Shown here: one piece after another, positions 1-18,900 of the stretch
Layout: each line of letters opens with the position of its first letter
How positions within the stretch are numbered: position 1 is the stretch's first letter
Assembly: GCA_030141585.1 (NCBI GenBank)
Contig: JAQIFP010000064.1
Location: 1 to 32,623, forward strand
DNA from: Ophryocystis elektroscirrha
Lineage: Eukaryota; Apicomplexa; Conoidasida; Neogregarinorida; Ophryocystidae
Direction of reading: 5' to 3'
DNA length: 32,623 bases
Notes under the pieces: model-generated
Databases searched by the model: none
What the model saw: the letters and a program-made list of their open reading frames with translations, nothing else
What the model was told of the DNA's origin: nothing
Translations under genes and position numbers: made by a program

Positions 1-125
1 AATATAATATAATATAATATAATATAATATAATATAATATAATATAATATAATATAATATAATATAATATAATATAATATAATATAATATAATATAATAT
101 AATATAATATAATATAATATAATAT
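1..125. repeat. (AATAT)n pentanucleotide array
   Basis: About 25 near-perfect tandem copies of AATAT fill the first 125 bases and run off the left edge. The array decays into plain AT-rich DNA before the splice acceptor at 279-280. It most likely lies in an intron of the import-receptor gene that follows, because the first recognisable exon begins in mid-protein at 281. Confidence 0.95.
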
Positions 126-280
126 ATATTATATATATATTTAAATAGTTGTTATCAATTAAATATGGTAATAATTTTTCTGTATCGTGATAAAGTTGAA
201 GACGTAATTAATATACCTGTTCATTGTGTTTATATAATTGGCGCAAAATTTATAACTTTGGCTTCATAATTTTTGTTCAG

Positions 281-3200
281 TATGTTGCTATGGACAAGCC
301 TCCTGTACTAATTATAACGCTAAATGAAGTGATAAGACGATTAATTCATACAAGCATTCTTCCCGACGATGTATTATCAGAAGACTTTAACCATACGGTA
401 TGTTTACGATATATGCACTAAATAAATTACTAAACATATTTTATTATACCGTAATTTGTAAACTTAATATGCATATTCTTATTATATCCATTATCATAAG
501 ACAATAATTTAATAATTCTGTTCATATTATCAGTTGTTTTTTCAATTATATGAAATTTATTTTGTTTTATGTGTATTTGAATAAAAAAAAAAGAAAAAGA
601 AAAAATTGTATAATACAGACGTACATGTAATACTTATTCTAATTTTATTCCAAAATACCTTTAATGATTTTAATGTTTAGGGATGGCTAAAATACCGGGA
701 AACATGTGCGCAAACACTCTCCAGTATTAATTGTACATTAAAATGTGATTCTATCACAAGCCAAGCCGGTCCATATTTAGCTGAAGCTATAGATGCATAT
801 AAAGTAATTCGATTGATATTCTTAAGCTTTTAGGTCAATACCTCTGTCATACCGTGGAAGGATATAGAAGCTGCCTTGTATGTTCTCTCTACTGTATCAT
901 CCAAACTTCGTAATGGAATGGACTCATACTTATCCGCAGTAAATAATTTATTTTGTTAATACTTAATGCTTTTGCTAAAATATTATTTATCTAATTAATT
1001 TATATATTTATATAATTATATATATATTTATTTAATTATATATATATATATAATTATACTCATGTTATTTATATATGTATATAATATGTATATTATTTAC
1101 TTTATATACACTGATATAACATATATGTGTATATATATATATAATAGGTAGCTATAAATTATAATAATAAATCTACTTATATAAACTACTTTTTAATTAT
1201 ATATATATATATATGTATTGAACGTGGAGCTATTTTAAATCAATATCAGTCTATAGAGTCTCTTATTGAAATTCCTTATAATCAATTAGGCAAGTTTGAA
1301 TACATTTTTGTTACGTAAGTATTTGCGTAATATGTACTATATATATATTGATTAGAACTGCGACTTCTCGATTGCTCTTAACAACTTCAACCTCTATTGG
1401 GTCTTGCAGAAAACTTTTTGCTCAAAATTTCCAGTTACTTACATCCTTTATTCCTCCATTATTAGATATATTGAAAGTAAGAATTTTTTTTTTTTTTTTT
1501 TTTTAAATGTAGATGGTTCAACAAGATACTGAATTGTACACGTTTTTTATGTATTCTGAAAGAATCTTGATTGAAGCTATAACTAAACTAGCAACAGCAG
1601 CTTCAGATACAATAGCACGGGATCTGTCAGTTCCAGAATCCGATGTTACATTCATAATCAATAATTTAGCTAAATTTGCGAACTTGTGTGTAAAACTTAA
1701 TTTTATTTTTTATTACGGTAGGCAACAATTAACCTTGGAAAGCCGTTGCAACCTTGTTGTTGCTGCTGGTTCAGTTATAGAAAACTTACCTGTTCAAAAA
1801 CTCCAAAAATTCCATTACCTTCTTGTTAAAGTAAGAAATGAACAAATAAAAAAATGATAGGTTTTGCATGAAAAAGCTGTTTCTTTCGTAAAAGGTTGCA
1901 CTTTACCTTTACAAAATGACGTGATTGAAGAATTAAATCTATTCTTTACTTCTTTGTCTTGTGTTAAACCTGTAGATGAAATATTAATTCCTCCCCCAAG
2001 TCCTAGTGCCGCTAGTTTAGACCGTAATTAAAAAAAAAAAAAAGATTCGATAAAAAATATTGTAGGTTCGTCTGAATATAGGCATCCAATTTTAAATGTT
2101 ATGGATGAATTTTGGCCCTTTATAGAACAAATATTTGAACAATTTCATTCAAGTGATGTTATCATAGAAGCTGTTTGTCGGTCCATATCTAAAGTATTTT
2201 CTTTTTGCCCTGATCATGCCATTAGATATACGTAAGTTTAAGAAAGAAATATGTGTTGCAGAATATTTGAAAAGTTTTTTAAATTATTAGCAAATTCCTT
2301 TTTAAAAACTCCAACTATATTTCATCTGGGTGCATTTAGATCGGTAATAATATTTAAAAAAAAGATAGAAAAAAAAAAAAAAGTCTTATAAATTACTCTT
2401 TTTTTTTCTTCAGATGATTGGTGTATTTAGATTAAGACACGAACAGCCAGTTCATGAAATATTAACTAACTGTATGGTTACCTGCAGTCAATTGACGCTT
2501 GATCGCATGCAAGTAATATTATTCTACTCTATACAAATTTGTAATAGACTGTTGGAGTTACACAGTTTGTTAGTGATTATCCAGATTTAGTGGGAATGAC
2601 TCTAGACTGCATAAATAATTGTTTAAGCTCCCCGTTCCTGACTAAGCTTTTAGTTCAATCTCTTGTTTTCCGTAACTCTCTTACGCTTTGTGTTATTTCA
2701 ACTCCGGAATGTCATCATCCAAAGGTATAATCAATCTAACTTATTTTTATATACACATATTCAAAATCAATTATTAATATAAGACATTATATGATATATG
2801 CCTTATCTTGATACCTATATTTATATTTTTATAATTGTTATTAATTATAATTATAATTATAATATTATTAAAAATTATAATAATAATAACTATAACAATA
2901 ATCATATATTAAAAATTGATAATAGATATATCAAAAAAAATATATATTAATAATGTATATTATTAATATTTAATAAAGCCACTATTATATGGACTTATTA
3001 AATTAATAAGAGTATATGTAATAAGACTTTTTTTTTTTAGGTACTAATGACCATGCTACTACTTATGTCTCGAGTTACACAGTGGCTTGATGCTCCTGAA
3101 AGAGATTTATGGTCAAAACAAATCAAACCAAACAAAGAATTATATAATGCCACTGTACTCGACTGTGTCAATTTGGTCAACCATGTAGTAGATGAACTCG

Positions 3201-3836
3201 ACTTAATACAAAAAATGGTAAAGTCTATTGTTAGAACCGTTACTGAAACATTCCAAGGTATTCAATAGTTTATATTACATATACATATGCTGAAATTCTC
3301 ATTAATTATATGAAAAAAAGTATTCAAAAAAAAAAAAAAAAAAAACTTAATTACTATAATTATACCATTTTGTATATAAATATATATATTAAAAGTACAA
3401 GTAATATATATATATATTTCTATAAGTAATATATATATATATAGAATGTGTAATTAACCTGCAAAAAATATGAGAATTAAATATGAAGTTATAAATAATT
3501 TCATATTTAATGAAACTACTGTTTTAGGGAATGTCCAATGGCTAGGAATAGTGGGAACTTTTTTAATACAATTACTGCAATCACCAAAATATGCTAATAT
3601 AGGACTTTTTGCTATTCGTCAAGCGTTATCGGTATATACTAATTAATTAAATATTAATGCTTAATTAGGAAACGCCAACAACCACTATAAAGCCCTTCGC
3701 CATTGAAGTATTTTATATGTCTATTACCGATCAAAAAAATCTGAACCATAGACAAATATGTGACGCCCTCAAAGTACTTGCAGATCACTGTGAAGCAAAC
3801 TGGCAAAAGTCTCAATTCAGTGAAGTCAAATCTTAG
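281..3836 (+). CDS. TNPO3: Transportin-3 / importin-13-like nuclear import receptor, C-terminal part (5' end outside window)
   Basis: Importin-beta superfamily HEAT-repeat receptor, expected to carry cargo through nuclear pores under Ran control; transportin-3 imports SR splicing factors. Exons: 281-397, 681-803, 834-938, 1250-1314, 1356-1476, 1513-1830 (a 36-nt intron may be cut out at 1686-1721), 1861-2023, 2066-2231, 2262-2343, 2414-2512, 2566-2724, 3041-3257, 3528-3631 and 3669-3836 (TAG). All phases join, giving about 656 residues, against roughly 920 for the whole family protein, so the N-terminal third is upstream. Family-like landmarks are the segment around EFWPFIEQIFEQF, which matches the 'WPV(L/I)...' helix of TNPO3/IPO13, followed by an 'ICRSISKVFSFCPDHAIRY'-like pair of helices and FHLGAFRSMIGVF. 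The end, SSEVKS-like and without a long tail, matches the family. TNPO3, IPO13 and MTR10 cannot be separated here. Its 3' end faces the MED10 gene across 100 bp. Confidence 0.75.
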
Positions 3837-3936
3837 CATACTTGTGTATGCTATTCATTCATAAAAAAAAAAATGTGTTCCGAATCAATTTTTGCCTAAT
3901 TCCCACAAAAAATTTTAAATTTATTCTTTAAGTGGC

Positions 3937-4504
3937 TTATTCTGTATCCATTTTAGCATGTATTTTTTCTAAAGACTCTGTTAAAGATTTATTCAAAACC
4001 TGAAATGATGTAAAACCTTGCGAACGTTTACCAGTAAATTGTGGACTTCTCCTTTTTTTTTATCAGATTCTTCAATTGCCTGTTTATATACGCTCTCAAA
4101 CCATGTATACAGATTTTCTCCTCGATCCAAACATCTAAGCATCATCAGCTTTTCATTTGTTTACTCAATCAATGAAACAGGAATGTCTACTTGCTGATAT
4201 TCGGAACATTCGGGAATCGCCAAAGATAATTTATACAGAAATTTGTTTGTACGTTTTCTATAAATACTTTAAAAAAAAAAGTAAGGTACAAGTTTTCTCT
4301 TAATTTTGTATGGCGGTCTACCATACTTTGTTCTGATGGAGAAGGTCCCCATTTTTCAATTAATCTAGCCATTTCAGTCAACTCTTCTGCTACTAAATGC
4401 ACAAGTCAATTGATTGAAGCGAAACGCTATTGTTTTATACCATTTTCAAATCTTGCTTTTATTTTTTTTTTGGATACTTTTGTTTTTTTTTCATTTTCAG
4501 TCAT
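3937..4504 (-). CDS. MED10: Mediator complex subunit MED10-like
   Basis: Small subunit of the Mediator middle module, which links transcription factors to RNA polymerase II in the nucleus. It is built from five exons on the minus strand: 4504-4441, 4392-4290, 4257-4165, 4134-4032 and 3999-3937. The four introns are 48, 32, 30 and 32 nt. The spliced frame is continuous for 141 residues, close to the ~135 of human MED10. The N-terminus is lysine-rich. Helices then follow with the family signature around residues 80-125: IPVSLIECLDRGENL (family: IP-leu-dyIDeGkNP), then WFESVYKQAIEESDKKKGEV (family: y-e-l-N-KGk), and a final LNKSLTESLEKI helix. The asparagine-proline of the signature is lost (NL instead of NP). 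No single unspliced reading frame shows the whole protein, so it would be missed by ORF calling. The identification rests on motif and size, without an alignment. Confidence 0.75.
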
Positions 4505-4651
4505 TTAAAAAAAGAAACCAGACTATTATTTAATTAAAATAAACATAAAAAAAAGCTTTATAAACTTATAACTTAAGATCAATTGTTGAAAAAAAAACAT
4601 GCATGCATGTGTATGTATACAAGTAATATCAATTTGTGTACACGGTGAATA
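4505..4651. promoter_or_regulatory. 147-bp divergent spacer between MED10 and NAXD start codons
   Basis: The two start codons point away from each other, so both core promoters and 5' UTRs must fit in this spacer or overlap the coding starts. It is AT-rich with A runs and a short alternating stretch (catgcatgcatgtgtatgtatac, about 4600-4621). I see no motif that I can name with confidence. Confidence 0.5.
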
Positions 4652-5906
4652 ATGCATTTAAAAAATAAAAAAAAAATAATTTTTTTGGATTATATTCATG
4701 GTACAAAAAAAAAAATACAATAAATTTAGAACTATTTCTGTCATTTGATTCACCTTCATTGCTCCACAAAGGGAATTTTGGTATATTTGCCTTCTGCTTG
4801 AGATTTTATTAGGAAGAGTTGTTGCTATTGGGGGCTCTCCATATTATGTGGGAGCTATTCACTTTGTAGCCGCAGCAGCATTTAATATGGTAAAAAAAAA
4901 GTTCGACATACTTAGAACACTAACGTAAATCACATATGACAGCTTTAATACAGTAGAGAATTGAATGTTCTTTCTAATTACCTGTTATAATTATTTACAT
5001 ATGCACATGTATTTTTATGTATAATAACTTATTAATAATATTTAATATTTATTATATCTTCTAAAATGTGCAACAACTATACATTTAATCTATAAATGTA
5101 TATAATTATAATCATATATATAATATATTTTTTTTTTTTTTTTTATAGCTTATATGACATTTTGATTATCATATGCAATACTATCACTTTTTATTTTTAT
5201 ATTGTGAATAAGGTCGTATTATTTGTATTAACAAAATTATAATAAGTGCTATATGTAACAGTGAAACACTACTATTTTGTTTTTTTTTTTAACTTTACTA
5301 AAAGAAAATTTAGGGAGTAGATTTAGTGTACGTAATTGCCCATGAAGCAGCTTCCAAAAGCCTCAAATGCTCAAATCCAGATTTAATAGTCTTTCCAGTA
5401 ATGATATAAATATAGATATCAATGAATGAATTAATGCAATATATACTATAGCAGCACTAATTTCAAATATCAAGTAATTTAACTTCTTCTTTGCTGATAT
5501 ACTCATTGTATATGATTGTATCAAGCAATTGTGCTTAGTATATAGATTTTTATAGTTACACTTTTTTTCATGTGCTTTTTTTTTTCCTATGCATTTTTAT
5601 ATATACTTACGAGTATTAGGTTGCTGATGATGAAATGGATAGTGCCATAATCAATCAAGTAAAATAAACACTTAGTAACAATTGCAGATGGAACGAGCTC
5701 ATTGTATAACTATTGGAAATGGCTCAGATAGTTCATCTCCAATGTTTAATGCTATGCTGAAAGCAATACAAATATCAAAAAAAAAAAAAATTACCTTGGT
5801 AAGTATACTACAAAGATTGAAAAATTAAAAGTATAAAAAAAAAAAAAAAAAAAAAATATATTCTTCATGTATATTATAAAATTATAGTTTTAACTATTTA
5901 TAATGC

Positions 5907-5939
<33 letters not shown>

Positions 5940-6791
5940 CTTCTGTACAAAAAAATATACATATAAGCTAATTACTGAAACTAAAAGTTTTCTTAATATA
6001 CAAAACTATTATTCACATTAGATATTTGTGGAATAAAAGAATTTACATAAATATTTTTCACTACTTACTGCATTTAATATTAAATAAAATCTTAATATGT
6101 TTGATTATAAAATATACAATTATTACGCATACTTTATAGGTGGCTGACGCCGAGGTATTTCGGAATAAAAACTTACTTGAGGCAATAAAAAACCATCAAT
6201 ACGTGATTTTAACACCTAATGTATACGAATTATCACTTTTAAAATCTTACTATAATTTCACACCTACGAAAGATATCAATATATTCTTGGGATGTTTGGA
6301 AGACCCAGCTATGCTTTTTACAGAGATATCTGAAGGTATCTTTTTTTTTTTTTTTTTCTTCTATATAATCTAGAAGTATATAAATATGCAATGGACGGAG
6401 TAGCTTGTGCTCAGCATTTAAATATCCCTTTTGTGCTAATCAAATATTCTGTCGATATATTATGTTTCAAAAATGGAAATGTATTGCTAATATGTGAAAC
6501 AGGAAGTGTTAGACGTTGTGGTAAGAATAAGAAGAAAAAAAAAAAAAAAAATTTTTAGGGGGGCAAGGTGATTTACTTGTGGGAGCTATTGCAGGAATGA
6601 TTGCTTCCTACGTCGCGTTAACCAAAACGGAAATTCCTGAATACTTCACTTTACAGAATCAACTTGAACACGTATATTTAAGGCTTATTGGATGGTAATA
6701 AAAAAAAAAAATCTATCATCTTAGTGCTGCAGCAACTTTAAAAAAAGCGGGTAGAATGATGTATGAAGAAAAAAATAGATGTAGGGAATAA
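4652..6791 (+). CDS. NAXD: ATP/ADP-dependent (S)-NAD(P)H-hydrate dehydratase (carbohydrate-kinase fold)
   Basis: Metabolite-repair enzyme that dehydrates damaged NAD(P)H hydrate back to NAD(P)H using ATP or ADP; it normally works with the epimerase NAXE. Exons: 4652-4700, 4730-4780, 4813-4889, 5314-5397, 5620-5658, 5688-5798, 6140-6335, 6374-6520, 6559-6694 and 6725-6791 (TAA). All phases join to 318 residues, slightly shorter than animal enzymes. Motifs in order: LLHKGNFGRVVAIGGS (residues ~27-42; family HKG..GrvlviGGS), GAIHFVAAAAFNMGVDLVYV, the NPDLIVFP strand, ITLVADAEVF (substrate-site Asp), YVILTPNVYE (family vLTPN..E) and RRCGGQGDLLVGAIAG with the catalytic base Asp at ~256. The ATG at 4652 was chosen because exon 1 splices in frame through a 29-nt intron; the nearer ATG at 4698 is out of frame. 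There is no clear targeting peptide. Five of the introns are 29-38 nt. Confidence 0.94.
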
Positions 6792-6959
6792 AAAAAAAAA
6801 ATGGTTTTAGTTTATTTAACTTCCGATCTCTTAAAAAAACATTCGAAACTTATAATTTCACTTGCTCAAGAGAAAGACAGATTAATATAGATTTTAACAC
6901 CAAAAAAAACTAAAAACTAAAAATAAAAAACCAATTAAAAAAAAAAAAATGAATAGCTC
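6792..6959. other. Convergent intergenic spacer, NAXD / PEX1-like
   Basis: 168 bp between two facing stop codons. It is almost entirely A-rich with several A runs, and it must hold both 3' UTRs and polyadenylation sites. No gene is seen. Confidence 0.6.
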
Positions 6960-12062
<5,103 letters not shown>

Positions 12063-12745
12063 AAACGGGAAATTACTCGGGAGACAATTCGCACTATAAG
12101 TGTGAAAAATAAGGCTTTTGCATGCAATTTACTCTTCTGATTATTATTGTATTTAAATTATTGTTTACAATGCTTACATTAAGCACTTTAAACAAATTAA
12201 ATTAAATAGCGCTTTCTTAACATATACATACATTTCTTTCCGTCACAGAAATTATCTTAGATTTCTTTTTTTTTTCTTAAATTTATATTTTTTTTTATGT
12301 TGCCTACTTTTAAAAAAAAAACTCATACTTTCATTTTCATGCTTTAATACTTATAGAAGTTGATATCTTTGAATTTACATGCTATTCGTAATTTTAAACT
12401 ACATTATGGGTTTTTTAATACTTAGGAAATAAGTTGCACATCACATTAACATTAATTGAATATATTGTATTCCTTTTTACTGATTTATGATTTGATTTAA
12501 AAAATACCAGATATCTATTTTTTTTTTTTTTATAATAATAGTTAAGAGTATGCAATTTGGGCCTCAACATTTTTTAAATACGTTATTTAACTGCTTTAAG
12601 CAAAAATAGCAGTCAATCATATAATACTACAATTAGCACCAGGCGCGAGAGTTATTTACAAAGAACTTTTATTGAGTACTTTGGTCAGAACCTTTTTTTT
12701 TTTATTGCTCCATCAATTTAATTAATTTTAAATTATTTTTATACA
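12063..12745. promoter_or_regulatory. 683-bp divergent intergenic region
   Basis: It lies between the start codons of the PEX1-like gene (-) and the unidentified large gene (+), so it should hold both promoters. The first 40 bp next to the PEX1-like ATG are less AT-rich than the rest (cgggaaattactcgggag). Several T runs of 8-12 occur (near 12266, 12521 and 12691). No ORF of note, no RNA gene and no motif that I can name. Confidence 0.55.
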
Positions 12746-15229
12746 ATGCTAAAAAAAAAACGTCATAGTTCAAACAGAACAACGTCCTCAAATCCTCCAG
12801 AAAATTCTCTCAAACGTCAAACTTCTCTTAATTTAAATTATTATATAAATAAATCTCCAGATGAAATAATGAATTCTTGTTGCGAAGAGTTATTGAAATG
12901 GCATAATTTAGCATCTGATGCATATGAACAGTAATTTTTTTTTTTTTTTATACAGTGGTTTATAGAAAGCTTCTTCTAGCTTCCAGATACGTATCAAGGT
13001 AAAAAAAAAAAAAAAATATATATTTTAGTTCTATAACGCATATACAACTGTTAAAATTATATTATGAAAATGCATCCGATACATCTAAAAAAAACCTGGA
13101 GCTTTTTGTAAGTTTTTATCAATTAAAAAGAGCGAAAGGTTGTTGAATTACTGTGCCCACTGATTCTTTCATGGATCAATCAACTAAAACTATATGAAAA
13201 TTATTTGATAGAAATCACGAATGCACGGTTATGTACTCTTGGTAAACAAAAAAAAAAAAAAAAAGTCAATAGATATCCAAAAAATAAAATCAGTTTACAA
13301 AATTTGTGAACCGGTTCTGGCTTCTTTTGAAGTATTTACATCAATAATTACAATACAAAAATCAAATTTTCTAAGCAATCATTTGATTTGTGAGCAAAGT
13401 TTGTACTCAATATTGCAAATTTTAAAGACTGTTATCATAAAACTCTGGGTATTATTTTTCCGAAATAATGAGTAATTTTTTTTTTTTTTTTGTTATTTCA
13501 TTCAGAATTTTATCTTCTGTTGATATACTATCTTTTGCAGATCAGTTATCTTGTTTATTTTTGGTAAGTTACCTATATTTTTACATTCTGCTTCAACTCT
13601 GATATAATATATATAATATAATATAATAATATATTATATTATTAATATTTTATTAATATATAACTTATTACTAATATAATATATTAATTATAATAAAATG
13701 ATTAACAGAATGATCATTCTTAAAACATCTATATACATTTATACATAAATTAATATTTACGTGTTTGAATATGTATATATTGTATATAACATGTATATAT
13801 ATATATTATGTTAAGAACTCTTTCATTTATAAATTATTTGATTATTTTCATAATATAAAACATAAAAATGCGTTACCATATCTTTTTATCTATGTGTCTG
13901 TGATTATATGGGAAATATGAAAAAGAAATTTACCATATGCTTGTTTATATGGGACCACAATATGTATAGATTTAATTTAGACGTTTTAATGTTTTATGAC
14001 CTTGTTTACTGTGACCAAAAATAATTGGTTTATTTTAGGACATAAATTTGACTCTTAAAACTCATAAAATACACACAAAACTGGTTGATTCTTTCATAAC
14101 TGTTTTGATTGATGCTTTATTTTGTATTCCTCATGAATATCGCTTCAATCAAATTGAAAATGCAGCGTCAAGTTGTCTGGAGAGTGTAAGAGTTGTAACA
14201 ATGAAGCTATTCATAGATATTCCAGCACTCGAATGAAAAAGAGCAATTTTTTATATTTGATAGTATAATCGATATTTTGAATAATGTAAGCTGAAAGCTC
14301 CTTGATTATTTGTGTCAGGTTCCTAAACAAAACACATTGCCTTGCGTAAAAAAGTTTGTTCTGATTATTCTGAAGTCTGTAAATATCAGATTTTCTCATA
14401 GAAACTTCAGATTACTGAATATTGTTTGTTTGCCTCTCGCACAGTACAAATCTCAAATACATAATTCAACTGTATTTCTCAACTCATGCGTGGAATTTAT
14501 TACTAATAAACTACTCAAGCAGTTTACTGAACAACCTGCTTTTTTGAAACTGCACATTAAAATAATAAGAGAATTCATAATGGTAATATATACACCAAAA
14601 TATTTAGATATACAAGAAACAGTACTTTCTTTTAAAGGAAATTACTCATTTATGTCTCTGTATGTATACCAATTCCATTATTGTTAGCATAAACATAATC
14701 TTTGATACATGTATATCTGTATAGTAGTACCTATCGTGAATCAAAGAAAATTAAATACATATTGAAACACTCATATATTTAATTATTTTCTTACAACATA
14801 TAATACAACTATAGGTACACATTAATTATAGTAAAGCTAATATTTAGCTGACAACTGAATGTATCTAAGGCGTAAAGAACTTCTACCTTTTTTATTATAT
14901 TGATTTATATTTCATATATATGTTATATTTATAATATCTGTATATATAACAACTCCACACTATAATAATTTTTATTGACAATGCATAATTACTAGTTATT
15001 TTTTTATGTTTATTGCAGACATGGGGTTTTTTCTTTTAGGCTGTTCAAGATATAAAGGGAGCAACTTCTGTTTCGATTATTATTGAGTTAACCAATAAAA
15101 TATTAATAGCTATATCTTCGGCATCCAAGGACACTAACAACAACAATCCCCAAGGATATAAACTATATTTAATGCTTTTGAAAGAAGTAAGTCTAGGTAC
15201 TATAAGAGCTGAGTAATTATAACGTGAAA

Positions 15230-15272
<43 letters not shown>

Positions 15273-15910
15273 CTGTATGTATTATATTGAATTATTGTAG
15301 TATGTCACCAAATTTTGCAAATTCTAGTTTTTTTTGACAGATAGCCGTCAATGTATTTAAATTTGGTGCAAACATACCTCCAATGAAGCCAATACATTTC
15401 GTTATAAATCAAAATAGCCTTGAACCTAGCTGTGATCACCTTAAGACCTTAACTAATTATCAAGTTCATAAGTATGCCACAATTTGAATTACTCTTTGTA
15501 ATTCTGAGATTATTAAACACTATCTTAACTTTATTGTTTAGAATAAGCAAAAGAGATACACTTTCATAGATAATGAATTATTTTGTTTATTAATTATCTA
15601 TATATATCAAACACGTTGATTAAATATTGATTATTCACATGTTACTAATCAGTCATTTATCTAGTATTCTACCAACTACTTATATATTAAGTTGTATCTT
15701 GAATTAGCTAATGTTACAATTGATTGACATTGCTTCATATCTTCATATACTGATAACACTAATTTTGTGAATATTTTATAAAGTATCTTTTGTTTTATAT
15801 ATATATTAATTACACGAATTTAAGTAATTATATAATTCATAGTACTATTCCAATTATTTAAAATAACAAAATAAATTATGTATATATGTCTGGCAATCTC
15901 ATTATTCTAA

Positions 15911-15955
<45 letters not shown>

Positions 15956-18900
15956 TTATTTTTAAGTTTATTTATCATGTATTTCAAACGAAAAATAAAT
16001 ATTTGTAAAAATAGTTTTCTAGTAAATTATGTATTAAATATGTAGAAAAAGATTAATGATATGTGTTAATATATGTATGTAGCATTATTATAAATATATA
16101 TATTTACATATACATATATAAAGCTTTCCTATAGTTTGTATGTCTTACTTCTTTTTTTTAGCCATATGTGTTTGAACTGCTACGGAAAATATAGATTGAA
16201 AGACCTTTTGGAAGACAGCGAAACTATGAATGACAATTCTTTTTTCTGGTGGACGAATTATGTATGTGTGAACAACTGGGTTACTCGAGAAATGAGGAAA
16301 GATCTAAATTTGAATTTGTCTGCTTATATTATAATCATAACGAGCAAAGGACAAATTGATTCCGTAACCAAAAAATTACTTCAAACTCAATGGCAAAATA
16401 TACAAAAAGATATGAATGATACTATCTATGACTTGATGTTTGTATATTTGGACTCAATAAACAAATTATTGACTGACATAAAGTAATTCTTTAATTATTC
16501 GTAAAATGACTTTAGAAAAAACTCATTAGAATTATTTTCAAGAATAATTGAGTCTCACACTTACGTATCTTTGAAAAAACTAGCATATAGTGCTTTGTCC
16601 TCTTGTATCAATTCCGATGTTAATATTTTATTAACAGATTCAATGTTTCCCAAAGCGTCTCTACTGTTCTTTAAAGGGTTAAGTGACTTAAATCATCAAT
16701 TGCAGTCTTTAAAAGCTTTGTCTGATTTATGGGAAACGTTATTGAAAAAAATAAATGACAATATATTCGTCTCAACATTGATAGACATTTTCTATTCAAC
16801 AAAGTTTGCAGACATTTTTTCTAATGAAAATCTTCAACTTCTAAATAACCGTGGTATGTTATATAAAGCAATAATATGAAGCATCACATATAAGTTTATA
16901 CTTTAATAATTACAATACACGTAACTTTATGTATGCATAAGTTATCATATCGCTAGTAAGCGTACAATTTAATAATATTGAGAATATTTTTAAATAACAC
17001 ATATCAATCCACAAAAGATCCCCACGCAGTTATTTACAAAAAATCAATAAATATAATATCAATTTATTTAAGTTATATATAATACACAATTTTTCTTTTT
17101 ATTTTATATTACATATATTATATGTGTTATACATCTAATGTATTATATATATTAAATGTGTATATATTTATTTAGCAATTGTATAATTTACTAAGTGACA
17201 TGGTATTTATTGCCATTTTTTTTACGGATAATCTAGCAGCTGTCTATATTTTACATTAATATAAATTATGCAGTCTCTCTTATTAAGTATAATAGATTTT
17301 TTTACAGGGATAAAACTTGACTCAACCAAATCACGGTATATCAGTCTTTTAAAAATTCTACTAATACTATCTATATTACCTACTTCAGTTCATGTTAAAA
17401 CATCTAGCAATATTCAAAATCGCCTTCGATGCATAAAATACCTCAAACAAATATTCACGCTAGTTCCATCTCATACTCCTGTTATTCTTCCTATTTCCTT
17501 AAATATTTTAGAAAGGTATCATAGGAATAGAAATTCTTGATTTTTTTCCTATAGGTTGACTAATACCAATGAAGCAGTTATTATTAAAAACGAATCACTA
17601 GACTATTTCATTTCTAATTGGTTTAACCCTGACCTATATAAAGTCAAACATCTTTATGAACATCAGAGTATAAATTGTCCCAATGTTCAAAACTCAATTA
17701 TTATTTTAGCCAAAATTATATATGGAAGTGCTCAAATTAAAGATGATAATCCATTTTATTTACTCAAAAACCATGTGGTATTAGAAAATCAGTTTTGTTT
17801 TCATAACTTTTTATCCGATGCTTTCAACTATGCAAAGATCAATAAAATTGCTAAAGAACAGAATATTTCTCAAATGAAAAATCAGTTAATAAATTTTTTA
17901 TGGAGTTTATTTTTGTTGAATTCGAGTGATCTCCCGTCTGTTATAAATTTAACAGAAGGTAAAATTAAGAAAATAATATAATATTATGTACAATATATTT
18001 ATATAAACAAAAATTGGGTTAGTTAATATCGTTCATAAATTACTCTAATTGTGATTTCAGATGTATATAGTTGCACGGCATGTTCATGTGAAGTAAAAGA
18101 AAATTTCAACACAAGAGTGCAATGTACGGATGCGGAAATTTTGTTTAGTTTTAAATGTTTGGTTGAAGTCAATGAAGATGCAAATTTAATTTCTAATATA
18201 TGGCCTCACTATCTGAATGCAGTTGAAAAAAAGTTTAACCCCATTTTGCTAGAGGAATTACTAGAAATAATTTTTCTCTTATTAGAAAAAAGACAGAAAG
18301 AAGATTTGGCAATTATTTCAAAAACGGACTTTCTTCGCTTGGTAAGAATTATTTTTTATATATTTGTTAGTTGATTCACGACAGTAAAAAACTAGTGCTG
18401 TATTCTTGTAAATGCTTGAAGTATTTTGAGAACAGCTATTTCCTTTCATTAATAAATACGATTATCCAATTATTCATAAACTGTAAAAACTTTTTACAAA
18501 ATTGTACGTCAAAAAAAAAAACGGAACTGTCATATTCAAATTTTACGGGAATATATCAAAAGAAAATAAGTATTTTGCAAGAAATGGGCATTGGAAATAT
18601 TGATGAAGGTTTAACACAGTTTGAAGTGCTAAATGATTTGAATGTTAAGCCATTTTTTGAGCGATTTATGAATCATTTTTCTAAAATCTCATGGCTTTTG
18701 GTTTGTTTAATAAAAGAGAGAAATATAATAACGCAAAAAACAGCTTCGGACAACAGCTTTACTGTTTATTCAAATGATCAAAATATTCTGTGTATGGCTC
18801 TTCAAAATTTACAGGCTTTATTTGACATGTACATAAATATTTATTTTATTCTAGCGGAGAACCATTTTTGGAGAAGTCAATATGAAAATGAGTGTATAAA

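Noticed and set aside
12956..12998. A full exon reading VYRKLLLASRYVS before the third exon of the large gene
   Set aside because: The frame is open but cannot be reached from exon 1 by any GT-AG join; the in-phase joins give a stop or use only the last 12 nt.
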